Below are positions 1-8,516 of a stretch of DNA of 64,000 nucleotides, piece by piece. Made by a program: the position numbers and the translations under genes. The notes under the pieces are model-generated. The model was not told the origin of the DNA and ran no database searches. It was given only the letters and a program-made list of their open reading frames with translations. Positions within the stretch are counted from its first letter, which is position 1. Each line of letters starts with the position of its first letter. Location: the NCBI GenBank assembly GCA_963794265.1, contig CAWCDJ010000004.1, positions 1,550,001 to 1,614,000 of the forward strand. Reading direction: 5' to 3'. This DNA is from CAWCDJ01 sp963794265. GTDB lineage: Bacteria; Acidobacteriota; Terriglobia; Bryobacterales; Bryobacteraceae.

Positions 1-459
1 GCCGGGTTTGTAGCGGCCGCTATCCTGGCGGTCGGCTGGCATGGTCTCCAGTCCCGCTTCGAAGACCGCGCGGGAGATGCCGTCCGCCTGGACGCGCTAC
101 ACGCCTCCCTCCAGATGGTCCGGGAGCGTCCCTGGATGGGGACCGGTCTCGGATCGTGGCCGCAAGTCTATCCGCGGTTCGCGACGGTCGACACCGGCGT
201 CTTCGTGAACCAGGCGCACAACGATTGGGCACAGTGGGCGGCTGAAGGCGGCCTGCCGTTTTTCGGATTCATGCTTCTTTTCGCGGCCCTCTGTTTGAAA
301 CCCGCGTTCCGGTCGATATATGGAATTGGGGTTGTGGCGTTTCTGTTGCACGCGCTGGTGGATTACCCCATGCAGCAGCGGCCCGGGTTGGCGGCGTGGT
401 TCTTTGCCGCGGCGGGGCTCGCCCTCGCATGGGAAAACGCCCGCATCCGGGACCACTGA
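1..459 (+). CDS. O-antigen ligase-like (Wzy_C) membrane protein, C-terminal part
   Basis: The reading frame is open from the first base, so this is the 3' part (about 152 codons) of a gene that begins outside the window. It has the pattern of the Wzy_C/O-antigen ligase family: an R-ERPWMGTGLGS motif, a following Tyr-rich stretch, HNDW and AEGGLP, then two hydrophobic helices and HALVDYPMQQ near the end. The family joins or polymerises lipid-linked glycans on the periplasmic side of the inner membrane. Its stop overlaps the start of the next gene by one base (TGATG), which suggests translational coupling. The family call is fairly secure; the substrate cannot be told. Confidence 0.75.
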   Translation, partial: AGFVAAAILAVGWHGLQSRFEDRAGDAVRLDALHASLQMVRERPWMGTGLGSWPQVYPRFATVDTGVFVNQAHNDWAQWAAEGGLPFFGFMLLFAALCLKPAFRSIYGIGVVAFLLHALVDYPMQQRPGLAAWFFAAAGLALAWENARIRDH

Positions 460-1415
460 TGGACCATTACGAGGAGTTGGGCCTGCCGCGGTCGGCTTCG
501 CAGGAGGAGATCCGGCAGGCTTACAGGCGCGTGGCTCGCCTGCTTCATCCGGACCGCTGTGCCGATGATGAAGGCCGCCGGCTGGCCGACCTTCAAATGA
601 AGCGGCTCAATGGAATCGTGGCCGTGCTGACCGACCCCGCCGCCCGGGCGTCCTACGACCAAGGGCTTCTGGCCGACACGAAGATCCCATGCCCGCCGGC
701 ACGGCGCGGGCGCTTCTTCGGCCGTTTGGCCTGGCCGGTCGCGGCCGCCTTGCTGATTTTGTTTCTGGCATGGGCGCTGCCCCACGGGAAGCCGCCGGGG
801 CCAGCCATTCAGCCTACGGCCGAGCCGGCGACCGCCGGCACGTCACAGCCGGAACCGGCCCCGCGTTTGCATCGTACTTTCCATGCGCCCCGGCGCGTGG
901 CTGCGCCGCCGTCCTTCTCCCCGATCCTCGAACCCCCGCCAGCGGTGCCGGCACTAACGGATGCCGCAGCACCTGAAACGCGGGAGCTTCCGCTGGCCTT
1001 GCCGCCTCCACCTACCCCGGCTCCCGTGGCATCTGCACCGTCAGCCGTGGCGGATGGCCTGGCAGGCGAGTGGCTGTACGTGCCTCCGGTGCGAGCCAAA
1101 TCAAACGGGCTGTACCCTATCGAATACATAGAACTCCGGATGACCGAAGAATCCGGCGTCTTACGCGGAAGCTACCGGGCGCGCTACCGGGTCTCCGACC
1201 GGGCCATCTCGCCGAACGTGGCTTTTCAATTCCGCGGGCGCGCCGGCGCGGACGGGGGTAGCCTTCCATGGGTTGGCACCGCCGGTGCACAGGGGCAGCT
1301 GACCCTTCGCCGCCTCGCGAGCGGTGCCCTCGAAGTCTCGTGGTTCGCCGATCGCCTGGGCGCAGAGCTCGGTCTGGTTTCGGGCAGCGCAACGCTGGTT
1401 CGGAAACAGGAGTGA
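459..1415 (+). CDS. J-domain protein with one membrane helix and a C-terminal beta-rich domain
   Basis: Predicted 318 residues. The start at the TGATG overlap is chosen because the J domain begins right there (MDHYEELGLPRSAS). The J domain covers about residues 1-68 with HPD at 30-32, the motif that stimulates DnaK ATPase. A hydrophobic segment near residues 85-105 looks like a single transmembrane helix. A Pro/Ala-rich linker follows, and the last 110 residues are beta-rich with no family I recognise. There is no zinc-finger or DnaJ C-terminal domain, so it is a specialised co-chaperone and not DnaJ itself. Coupling to the O-antigen ligase gene suggests a role at the envelope, which is inference. 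Confidence 0.75.
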   Translation: MDHYEELGLPRSASQEEIRQAYRRVARLLHPDRCADDEGRRLADLQMKRLNGIVAVLTDPAARASYDQGLLADTKIPCPPARRGRFFGRLAWPVAAALLILFLAWALPHGKPPGPAIQPTAEPATAGTSQPEPAPRLHRTFHAPRRVAAPPSFSPILEPPPAVPALTDAAAPETRELPLALPPPPTPAPVASAPSAVADGLAGEWLYVPPVRAKSNGLYPIEYIELRMTEESGVLRGSYRARYRVSDRAISPNVAFQFRGRAGADGGSLPWVGTAGAQGQLTLRRLASGALEVSWFADRLGAELGLVSGSATLVRKQE

Positions 1416-1416
1416 C

Positions 1417-2172
1417 TTACCGGAGCCAATACCAGCGCCGGCGTTTTGGAGGCGTGGCCACGGGTTCCACCGGTGCGCCGTCCAGAATCGCGCGCGGGTT
1501 GCTCACGCAAAGGCGGGCGGCCGTGTCTTCCCCGTAGCTCCGAATGACATGTTCGTAGACGACGCGCAGGACCGGCGGGCGATACTTGAGGTCGTGCCCG
1601 TCGCTGGCCAGCGTATGCACCAGGCCGCGATTCATCAGGACCTCGGAAGTATTCCTGGCTGAATTGCCAAAGCGTCCGAGCAGCGATTGCGCGGTCACCT
1701 GGACGATGCAGCCCTGTTCCACCCAGGATTCCAGGTCGGCCAGGCTCCTCCGCAGCAGCGCGTTTCGTTCCGGGTGCGTAATGATCGGCCGCATACCCGA
1801 GGCGATCAGGGCGGCGAAAATCTCCGCGGCCGTTTTCGGGATCAGATAATCTGAAAACTCCACCAGCAGGTACCCATGGCAATCGATCGAATACTTGCCC
1901 GGCGAGCGCAGTGCGTCCTCGATATTCTCCGGGTTCAGATGAAAGTCGCACCCGAAGTGAATCACCGGCGACTCGCCCACGGCCGACTGCAACTCCGCGA
2001 TCTTCTCTGCCACCGTCTCCGGCTCAAAGCGGTATTCGTCGCTGCAATGCGGAGAGGCCACGATGTCGGTGGTCCCGGCGCCTGCGGCCATCCGGACCAT
2101 CGCCACAGATTCTTCGAACGAGCCCGCTCCATCATCCTGGCCGGCCAGGATGTGGCTATGGATATCGATCAT
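1417..2172 (-). CDS. PHP-domain protein-tyrosine phosphatase, CpsB/YwqE type
   Basis: Predicted 251 residues, the usual length for this family. The N terminus has the metal-binding IDIHSH signature (His5, His7) followed by GQDDGA and a serine/methionine helix. ASPH follows at residues 39-42, and further conserved histidines occur (THPERN, SDGHD). CpsB/YwqE enzymes are Mn-dependent phosphatases that dephosphorylate bacterial tyrosine kinases controlling capsule or exopolysaccharide chain length. It converges with the J-domain gene (one base between the ORFs). Its position next to an O-antigen ligase-like gene fits a polysaccharide role. No cognate BY-kinase is visible in the window. Confidence 0.85.
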   Translation of the reverse strand: MIDIHSHILAGQDDGAGSFEESVAMVRMAAGAGTTDIVASPHCSDEYRFEPETVAEKIAELQSAVGESPVIHFGCDFHLNPENIEDALRSPGKYSIDCHGYLLVEFSDYLIPKTAAEIFAALIASGMRPIITHPERNALLRRSLADLESWVEQGCIVQVTAQSLLGRFGNSARNTSEVLMNRGLVHTLASDGHDLKYRPPVLRVVYEHVIRSYGEDTAARLCVSNPRAILDGAPVEPVATPPKRRRWYWLR

Positions 2173-2268
2173 CGCCTATTCTGATCTATCGGCGGTCCGG
2201 GCCGCCGGCGTTAGCCGGGCGCTACCGTCTGACCGGCCGGTTTGAAACCCTCTGCGATTTGATGAGCG

Positions 2269-5100
2269 TCACACCCGCGCGGCTTCCGCGCGCCGCGTCA
2301 GGAATCCCTGTGCCCGCGCGATCAACCCGGTCAGGTCCACCGGGTCCGATGGAGCCTGAGAAACCTGTTTCGGCGCCCCGCAGATGGCATCCACCGTATG
2401 GAGGCCCAGCCTCCGGTAGCTTTCGAACTGCGCCTCGTCGAAGAACTGGTCGGCCGTGGGCTGGTGTGGAAACCGCTCGTCGGTTGCGGCGTACTGGGCC
2501 ACGTCCGGAGGCTCGTCGCCGGTCAGACACGGCTTTATGTACAGGAGCGTACCATTCGGCGCCCCGGGGTCGACCGCCGAGTACACGATGTGGGCGATGC
2601 CAAAATGCAGCCGCTCGCGCTGTTCGCCGTCCTCCAGGGGCGAGGTCGGCATGCAGTCCGTCGCGAGTTCGATAGGGATTCCCAGGTCTACACGAATCTT
2701 CCGCACTGCGTTGCCCAGGTCCTCGTAGGTGAATTCGGGGTCAGCGCCCGCGTCCGACACCACGATTGTTTGGCACCGGCGCAGCACCATTTCATAGAGC
2801 CCGAGGTTTTCGAAATGCCCGCCGTCGGAGAGGTACATCCAGGCATTGGTGTCAGTGGTGAGCCCGAAAGCTTCGTCCAGGAACGGCCGGACACCCCACC
2901 TGGGCCCGGGACGCAGCCACACCTCGCGCTTTGCCCGCGGGTTCCCGAGCCACCACCCGAGGCGCGCGTTGAACAGCGTCATCACCACGCTCAGGAGTGT
3001 CGAGGAGTTGTAGCCCATGTTGGGACTGGCGGCGGCGCCGGAGATCGTAATCGCCGTTCCGAGAGAAATCGGCGTCTTGCCCGCCCGATAGGCACCGCCG
3101 TACTCCCGTGAAGACCGGTAGCCCACCCGGCAGCTCCCCGTATGCCATCGCGTGGAAGTGAACGGAGCCGCCTTGCGCTGCTGCCACGCCAGGTTTTCGC
3201 CTCTCACCAGGTTGAGAGCCATGTTCACCACGTGGAGCGGCTTCGACGGACTGAGTTCGTACATGGAAAGATTGTCCTGCTCGTCGAAGCCGGTGAACGG
3301 GTGCGGCGAGCGCTTCGTGTTAGACGCCCCCAGGAAGGCGCGAATCAGCCGCTGGCGGTACATCGCGTGCAGCGAAAACTTATTGACGTTGATGAAATAC
3401 GAGGCCGTGGAGCAGATCGCCAGGTAGAGCAGCGCCAGCCAGAGCGTTGGTGCGGTCGCATCGCCCATGGGTTTGAGCATGGCCGGCCACAGGGACGGAA
3501 TCGGCGGAAGCCGCGACGCCAGGAACATCGCCAGTCTCTTGTTCAGAGCCGCCAGCAGCAGCGCCAGCAGGCACAGGAACGCCGGCATCATGGCCTTCGA
3601 GAGCAGGTCGAAAGACATCCAACTCTCCTCCGGCTTCGGGACGACGTGCCTGCCGGGCGTCTTGTCGCTTCGTCCCAGTCGGGAGGCGACCCAACCGGTC
3701 ACGCCGGTCAGGGCCGTGAAGGCGCCGGTGAACTGCGTGCTGGCCCAGTCCAGCATACGGTCCGAGTACAGTACCAGCGCCGCCAGGACCGGCCAAGCCA
3801 GGGTGATCAGCAGGAACCATCCGCTCGACCGGGACCACCATTCGCGATCCTGGTCTTCGGTGATGTAGCTAGTCCCGCCTACCAGCAGCGCCGACGCGCC
3901 CATGAACAGGCCCATCACGGCGGGGAACGCCAGGCATACGTAGAACGCCGGATTGGCGACCGACCCGTCCGCATTCCACTTTGGCAGCGACCGGAGCGCG
4001 TAACCCGCGGATCCGGCGACCGCGCCGGTGAGCAGCGCGGCAGCCGAAGCGATCAGTCCCTTGAGCTTGGGCGGCCGCTGATAGTGGAAGCGCGCCAGCC
4101 CGATGCCCGCCAGCATCCCGCCCCCGTGCATCAGGGCGCCGAACCCCGCGAAGTGCGCCAGCGTCAGGCCGCTCCTGCCGAGCCCCACGAAATTCCATGC
4201 CGCCGCATCGCTATGACCGGGCGGCAGCCACGCCCAGAACGTCGTCATCTGGACTGCGGCGTAGGTCAGCGGCGCCAGGCAGAAGACCAGGTACCAGCGA
4301 TAGCTCTTGCGCGCATTGCCCGCGCTCGGCAGGTCGAACCCCACGTATCCGGTCGCTGCCGCGCCGGTCAGGAAGGCCGAGACAATCAGAAACCAGAGGC
4401 TGCCTGCCGACACGTCCGCCGGCCGGATCGCTGAGAGTTCCAGGGCCAACACGGGAACCAGCAGCGTGACGGCGATGAGGGGCAGCAACACCAGCCAGTT
4501 GAGAAACATGTTGCGCGCCACCGTTGCGACCAGAGTCCAGGTGTCGCCCGAAAGAAGACCGAGCCGCGGCGCGAGGTAGTTGCTGTACTGCCTCAGGTAG
4601 CGCACGGGCGGAGGGTCCGGATCGAACCCCGCCGTCGGCCGGTCGGCCAGCAGCCGGATGAACTGCCCGAACCCGTCCGGGGCGCTTCGCTCGAGACGCG
4701 CCGCCCAGGCAGACATCCACCCGCCCAGGTACCCACCGCCCGACACGGTCGACAGGAAGTCGAACTCGCCCATCAACTTTGCCCGTGTCCCGCCGGCAAC
4801 CGGCGCCGACCATTTGGCCAGCCCTTGCAACACTCCCAGGCCGAACGTCGCGCTGCGAATACCGCCGCCTGAAAAGCACAAAGCTGAACGCTTCGCGGCA
4901 TGAAACTGTGCGAACAGGCGGTTGCGGAGATCGCGTTCCGCCGCCTCCAGCCCTTCGCCGGTAATCCTGGCTTCCGCATACTCCCGGTAAGCCGCTTCGA
5001 GCGTGGAAACATCGCCGCCCGAGTCGCGGTACTCCTCATAGAGCATCTCGAGCTCAGAAAGAAACGGCGCGTTGGTTAAATCCGGTTCGGGACTGGACAT
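2269..5100 (-). CDS. Large patatin-like phospholipase with multiple membrane segments
   Basis: Predicted 943 residues, much longer than a minimal patatin domain. Residues 77-90 hold the oxyanion-hole motif SGGGIRSATFGLG and residues 117-126 hold the nucleophile region STVSGGGYLG (Ser120). The usual GxSxG has Thr at the first position. The catalytic Asp is in SDGGHFENLG near residue 755. Between the two halves lie several strongly hydrophobic stretches (about residues 195-470), so the patatin domain is split by a membrane region. A Shine-Dalgarno GAGGG precedes the ATG. It probably acts as a membrane-bound acyl hydrolase; the substrate is unknown. Confidence 0.8.
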   Translation of the reverse strand: MSSPEPDLTNAPFLSELEMLYEEYRDSGGDVSTLEAAYREYAEARITGEGLEAAERDLRNRLFAQFHAAKRSALCFSGGGIRSATFGLGVLQGLAKWSAPVAGGTRAKLMGEFDFLSTVSGGGYLGGWMSAWAARLERSAPDGFGQFIRLLADRPTAGFDPDPPPVRYLRQYSNYLAPRLGLLSGDTWTLVATVARNMFLNWLVLLPLIAVTLLVPVLALELSAIRPADVSAGSLWFLIVSAFLTGAAATGYVGFDLPSAGNARKSYRWYLVFCLAPLTYAAVQMTTFWAWLPPGHSDAAAWNFVGLGRSGLTLAHFAGFGALMHGGGMLAGIGLARFHYQRPPKLKGLIASAAALLTGAVAGSAGYALRSLPKWNADGSVANPAFYVCLAFPAVMGLFMGASALLVGGTSYITEDQDREWWSRSSGWFLLITLAWPVLAALVLYSDRMLDWASTQFTGAFTALTGVTGWVASRLGRSDKTPGRHVVPKPEESWMSFDLLSKAMMPAFLCLLALLLAALNKRLAMFLASRLPPIPSLWPAMLKPMGDATAPTLWLALLYLAICSTASYFINVNKFSLHAMYRQRLIRAFLGASNTKRSPHPFTGFDEQDNLSMYELSPSKPLHVVNMALNLVRGENLAWQQRKAAPFTSTRWHTGSCRVGYRSSREYGGAYRAGKTPISLGTAITISGAAASPNMGYNSSTLLSVVMTLFNARLGWWLGNPRAKREVWLRPGPRWGVRPFLDEAFGLTTDTNAWMYLSDGGHFENLGLYEMVLRRCQTIVVSDAGADPEFTYEDLGNAVRKIRVDLGIPIELATDCMPTSPLEDGEQRERLHFGIAHIVYSAVDPGAPNGTLLYIKPCLTGDEPPDVAQYAATDERFPHQPTADQFFDEAQFESYRRLGLHTVDAICGAPKQVSQAPSDPVDLTGLIARAQGFLTRRAEAARV

Positions 5101-5614
5101 AAAGCCCTCATCAATCGAGAAACCGTCTTTTGGAAATTGACTCAGTATATATCCGAACTTGTCTTGGCGATCGATTTTCCCAGCGCACCCGCGCCGGCCG
5201 CAGCCGCACGGCGCTGCTCGAACCGGTGGGGACCAACGACCTGCTGTTCCGGACGGATATTACGTTACGATCGGTACCCTTTCTGCGGGCTAAAACGGCG
5301 TGGCAGTTGTCGACGCCGGCCGGGAACGCGAGGCGCGGCGCCCACTCCATTAGGGAGCGCCACCCTCCTGGCGATATCCATCCACACGCACAATGGGGCT
5401 CCCGTATTTGGGGACGCCGGTCGAAATCGGCGGTGGCGCGATGAGGCTCGCCGAGCCCGCCCCCTGGAACCTGGACGGGTCGCCAGGATGTTGAAGTGGA
5501 ACGAAAAGAAAAAATCTCGTGCGGCCTTCCCCTCATCGTCCGAAGCATGGTTATGGAGGGGTTGACGATTCGCCGCTGCTTCCGCGGGGCGTATGATGGA
5601 ATCGGAGTACACCC
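5101..5614. other. Intergenic region between divergent patatin and HAD genes
   Basis: I see no convincing gene here: the long open frames on both strands have no ribosome site or family pattern. The region must hold the promoters of the two divergent genes. An AT-rich patch near 5144-5152 contains TATACT on the minus strand, a possible -10 for the patatin gene, but no good -35 is seen. No RNA gene or repeat was recognised. Confidence 0.4.
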
Positions 5615-6319
5615 ATGACCGGTGGTGCTACGAAGGCGCCAAGCGTGTTCCTGGTGGATGTAGACGAGACGCTGCTCGATGACGAACGCATCCTGCGCGA
5701 TCTCAAGAATCACCTCGAGGAACGATGCGGCGCACCCTGCCGGGAGCGGTACCTCGCGATTCTCGAACGCCTGCGCAAGTCACTGGGCTACTGCGATTAC
5801 CTGGGAGCGCTGCAACGATATCGTATCGAGTATCCAAACGACGCCAGCGTGCTGACCGTGCCGACGTTTCTACTGGATTATCCGTTCGCCGAACGTCTGT
5901 ATCCGCACGCCTTGGAATTTCTCGAACGCCTGAGGACGTGGGGGCAGGCCGTGGTTCTGTCCGAGGGGGATACGGTGTTCCAGCCGCGGAAAATCGAACG
6001 TTCCGGCATCCGCGATGTAGTGGACGGATGCGTGCTGATTTATGTCCACAAGGAAGACGCACTAAACGACATCGAAGCGCAGTATCCCGCGCGGCATTAC
6101 GTGCTGGTGGACGATAGTTTCGACACTTTGACCACATTCCGGAGGGCCTGGGGTGGCCGCATATCTACCGTTCTGATCCGCCCTGGCGAAGCGGCCGGAG
6201 AGGAAGAGGCGGTTTCCTGTTACTCGACGCCGGATGTGACGGTGGAGCATATCGGCGAACTCCTGAACTACGACTTCGCTCCCCTGCTTGCCAGAGGCGA
6301 AATCCAGATGGTTCGGTAA
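5615..6319 (+). CDS. HAD-superfamily hydrolase
   Basis: Predicted 234 residues. HAD motif I is VDVDETLLDD (nucleophile Asp15, acid/base Asp17). Motif II is the LSEGD region, and motif III/IV is the YVLVDDSFDTL region with the acidic pair that binds Mg2+. The helical cap is small, between motifs I and II. HAD phosphatases remove phosphate from many small molecules, and the sequence does not reveal which. It precedes the 6-phosphogluconolactonase gene on the same strand with about 80 bases between, so the two may be cotranscribed. Confidence 0.75.
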   Translation: MTGGATKAPSVFLVDVDETLLDDERILRDLKNHLEERCGAPCRERYLAILERLRKSLGYCDYLGALQRYRIEYPNDASVLTVPTFLLDYPFAERLYPHALEFLERLRTWGQAVVLSEGDTVFQPRKIERSGIRDVVDGCVLIYVHKEDALNDIEAQYPARHYVLVDDSFDTLTTFRRAWGGRISTVLIRPGEAAGEEEAVSCYSTPDVTVEHIGELLNYDFAPLLARGEIQMVR

Positions 6320-6399
6320 GAGCCGCTTGAAGAATATGGCAAGTAACATGCCGGGTTCAGAGCCTGGCAGGAGGCAATGCAATTGAGCGGGGAAGCGTT

Positions 6400-7122
6400 A
6401 TGAATTTCGAAATCCATGCCGATTCGGAAACCGTCGCGCAGCGGGCTGCGGAAATTATCGCGGCGGAGGCGCGGCAGGCGGTGGCAGGGCGCGGCAGTTT
6501 CATCATGGCGGTCAGCGGCGGCCGCACGCCGTGGATGATGATGCGCGCGCTTGCGAGCCAGAAAGTGCCGTGGAGAGAAGTGCAGATCGTTCAGGTGGAT
6601 GAGCGCGTGGCGCCGGACGGGCACCCCGACCGGAACCTGACACACTTGCAGGAGAGCCTGCTCGAACATGCCCCGCTCGCCCCCGATCAAATCCATGCCA
6701 TGCCCGTGGACGCCGCCGACCTCAATCAAGGCGCCGCCGAATACGCCGCGACCCTTCGCTCCATCGCGGGAACGCCTCCGGTTCTGGACCTCGTGCATCT
6801 GGGCCTGGGAGCAGACGGCCACACCGCTTCACTGGTGCCGGGGGATCCCGTCCTCGATGTGACCGATGCGGACGTGGCGGTGACCGGCGTATACCAGATG
6901 AGGCGGCGGATGACCCTGACCTATCCGATTCTGAACCGCGCCCGAAAGATCCTCTGGGTGGTGACCGGGAGCGAGAAGTTCGAGATGCTGAACCGGCTGC
7001 GCGAGGGAGACCGATCGATCCCCGCCGGACGCGTCAGCTCCACTCAGGCCCTGATGCTGGCGGACCGCGCGGCCGCGGGGCAACTGGACCGGTTCCACGG
7101 CGCGGTCAGTCATCTCGAATGA
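6400..7122 (+). CDS. pgl: 6-phosphogluconolactonase
   Basis: Predicted 240 residues, typical for the SOL/DevB type. Family signatures are visible in order: SGGRTP (residues 39-44), the VQVDERVAP region followed by DRNLTHL, and LGLGADGHTASLVPG, which carries the conserved DGH. It hydrolyses 6-phosphogluconolactone in the oxidative pentose phosphate pathway in the cytoplasm. A purine-rich GGGGAAG lies just upstream of the ATG. The glucose-6-phosphate dehydrogenase gene is not next to it. Its end overlaps the convergent kinase gene by 17 bases. Confidence 0.9.
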   Translation: MNFEIHADSETVAQRAAEIIAAEARQAVAGRGSFIMAVSGGRTPWMMMRALASQKVPWREVQIVQVDERVAPDGHPDRNLTHLQESLLEHAPLAPDQIHAMPVDAADLNQGAAEYAATLRSIAGTPPVLDLVHLGLGADGHTASLVPGDPVLDVTDADVAVTGVYQMRRRMTLTYPILNRARKILWVVTGSEKFEMLNRLREGDRSIPAGRVSSTQALMLADRAAAGQLDRFHGAVSHLE

Positions 7123-8359
7123 GCGTCCCGGAGAGCGGCAGATAGACCTCGAATACGCTGCCCCGCCCCAGCCGGCTGTGAACCCGGATCAAGCCCTTGT
7201 GGCTTTTGACGATTCCATCCACTGCCGCCAGGCCCAGGCCGCGCCCGACGAACTTGGTCGTGAAGAACGGGTCGAAGATCCGCGCCAGGGTAGATTCGTC
7301 CATGCCGCAGCCGCTGTCCCGCACCGCGATCGCCAGATAGCCGCCGCGCGTGAAAGGAGGCGCCGCCGGCTTTCCCGGTTCGGCCTGGCCGTCACGCAAG
7401 CTCGCAACCCGCATTTCCAGGCGAACCGATCCGCCGCCGGGCTCGATCGCGTCGACCGCGTTCTCGATCAGGTTTCTCAGCATCTGCTGCATTTGCGCGC
7501 GGTCCGCCAGGAGGGTCGGTACGTCGGGCTGCAGGTCCACCAGCAGTTCGATATCCGGCGGTATCGAAGGCCGCAGGCGCATGGCGGTTTCGCGGACAAC
7601 CTCCGCAAGGTCAACCGGCTCGACCAGGAATTGCCCTCTGCCGGCATATGCGAGAAGCTGCCGGGTGAGATCCGCGCCGCGGTTGGCGGCGTCGTGGACC
7701 ATCTTCAGGGTTGGTTGCGCTGCGTGGCCTTCCGGAAGAGCGCTTCGCACGATGGACGTTCCGCCCAGCACCACGCAGAGCAGATTGTTGAAGTCATGTG
7801 CCAGGCCCGCCGCCAGCAGGCCGATAGCGTCGAGATCGCGTTCGTAATCGGAGTGAGCGGAATTCGCGATACGGCCGCCCGACGCCTCCTCTGCGCGTGC
7901 CGCGCCCTTGGCAGGGCGCCATGCGCCGAGGTCGTGAAGCGTGCCGAGAAAGCCCCTCACCCGGCCGGTCGCGGTCCGGGAGGGCGAAGCGGTTTTGCGA
8001 ACCCAGCGGCCGCTGCCGGAGCCTTTCGCCAGCCGGTACTCGCTGCGAAAATCGGCGCCGCCGTCGATCGCCGCCATCCATTCGTGTCTGACCCGCTGCC
8101 GGTCATCCGGATGGATCGCCGCCATCCATCCGTCACCGGTTGCCTGCGTAGAGGGAAGCGCCGTCAGGCGGCACCATGCTGCATTGACAAACCGGTACTG
8201 GCCCGCCTCGTCGGTCGAGAAGATGCCGAAAGGCGAGAGCCGCACGAGTTCGCGGAAAGAGCTTTCCTCCGGGCAATAGTCCACGCCACCCTCCGGCAGT
8301 TCTCCATCCGGCCACTCGAACCGTCTCTCAGCAGTCGCATCCATTGGAGTGTAGTCCAT
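7106..8359 (-). CDS. PAS-domain sensor histidine kinase
   Basis: Predicted 417 residues. I chose the ATG preceded by GGAGG with a four-base spacer; a 36-residue longer ATG start exists but has no ribosome site. A PAS domain covers about residues 25-145. The dimerisation/phosphoacceptor helix contains AAGLAHDFNNLL, and the HATPase_c domain shows the N box (NLIENAVDAI), DSGCGMD and GRGLGLAAV. There is no membrane helix with this start, so it is probably a cytoplasmic sensor. It is the last gene of a minus-strand signalling operon and may phosphorylate the NtrC-type regulator encoded just upstream. Confidence 0.85.
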   Translation of the reverse strand: MDYTPMDATAERRFEWPDGELPEGGVDYCPEESSFRELVRLSPFGIFSTDEAGQYRFVNAAWCRLTALPSTQATGDGWMAAIHPDDRQRVRHEWMAAIDGGADFRSEYRLAKGSGSGRWVRKTASPSRTATGRVRGFLGTLHDLGAWRPAKGAARAEEASGGRIANSAHSDYERDLDAIGLLAAGLAHDFNNLLCVVLGGTSIVRSALPEGHAAQPTLKMVHDAANRGADLTRQLLAYAGRGQFLVEPVDLAEVVRETAMRLRPSIPPDIELLVDLQPDVPTLLADRAQMQQMLRNLIENAVDAIEPGGGSVRLEMRVASLRDGQAEPGKPAAPPFTRGGYLAIAVRDSGCGMDESTLARIFDPFFTTKFVGRGLGLAAVDGIVKSHKGLIRVHSRLGRGSVFEVYLPLSGTLIRDD

Positions 8360-8516
8360 TGGTCCTCCGGGAACTGGCAGGCTTGCCTCAAGCACGGCGA
8401 TCGCCAAAACGGTAACCGCAAAAACGCGTTCGGATCGCGAGCGAAAACCGCAGTCCGGCAGTGCCATGGCGGTGGGGTGTACAAACGGTGTCCAGAGTGT
8501 CGCAGAAAACCGCGGA

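Noticed and set aside
5111..5713. Open frame of 200 codons in the gap before the HAD gene
   Set aside because: It overlaps the HAD start, has odd composition and no ribosome site.
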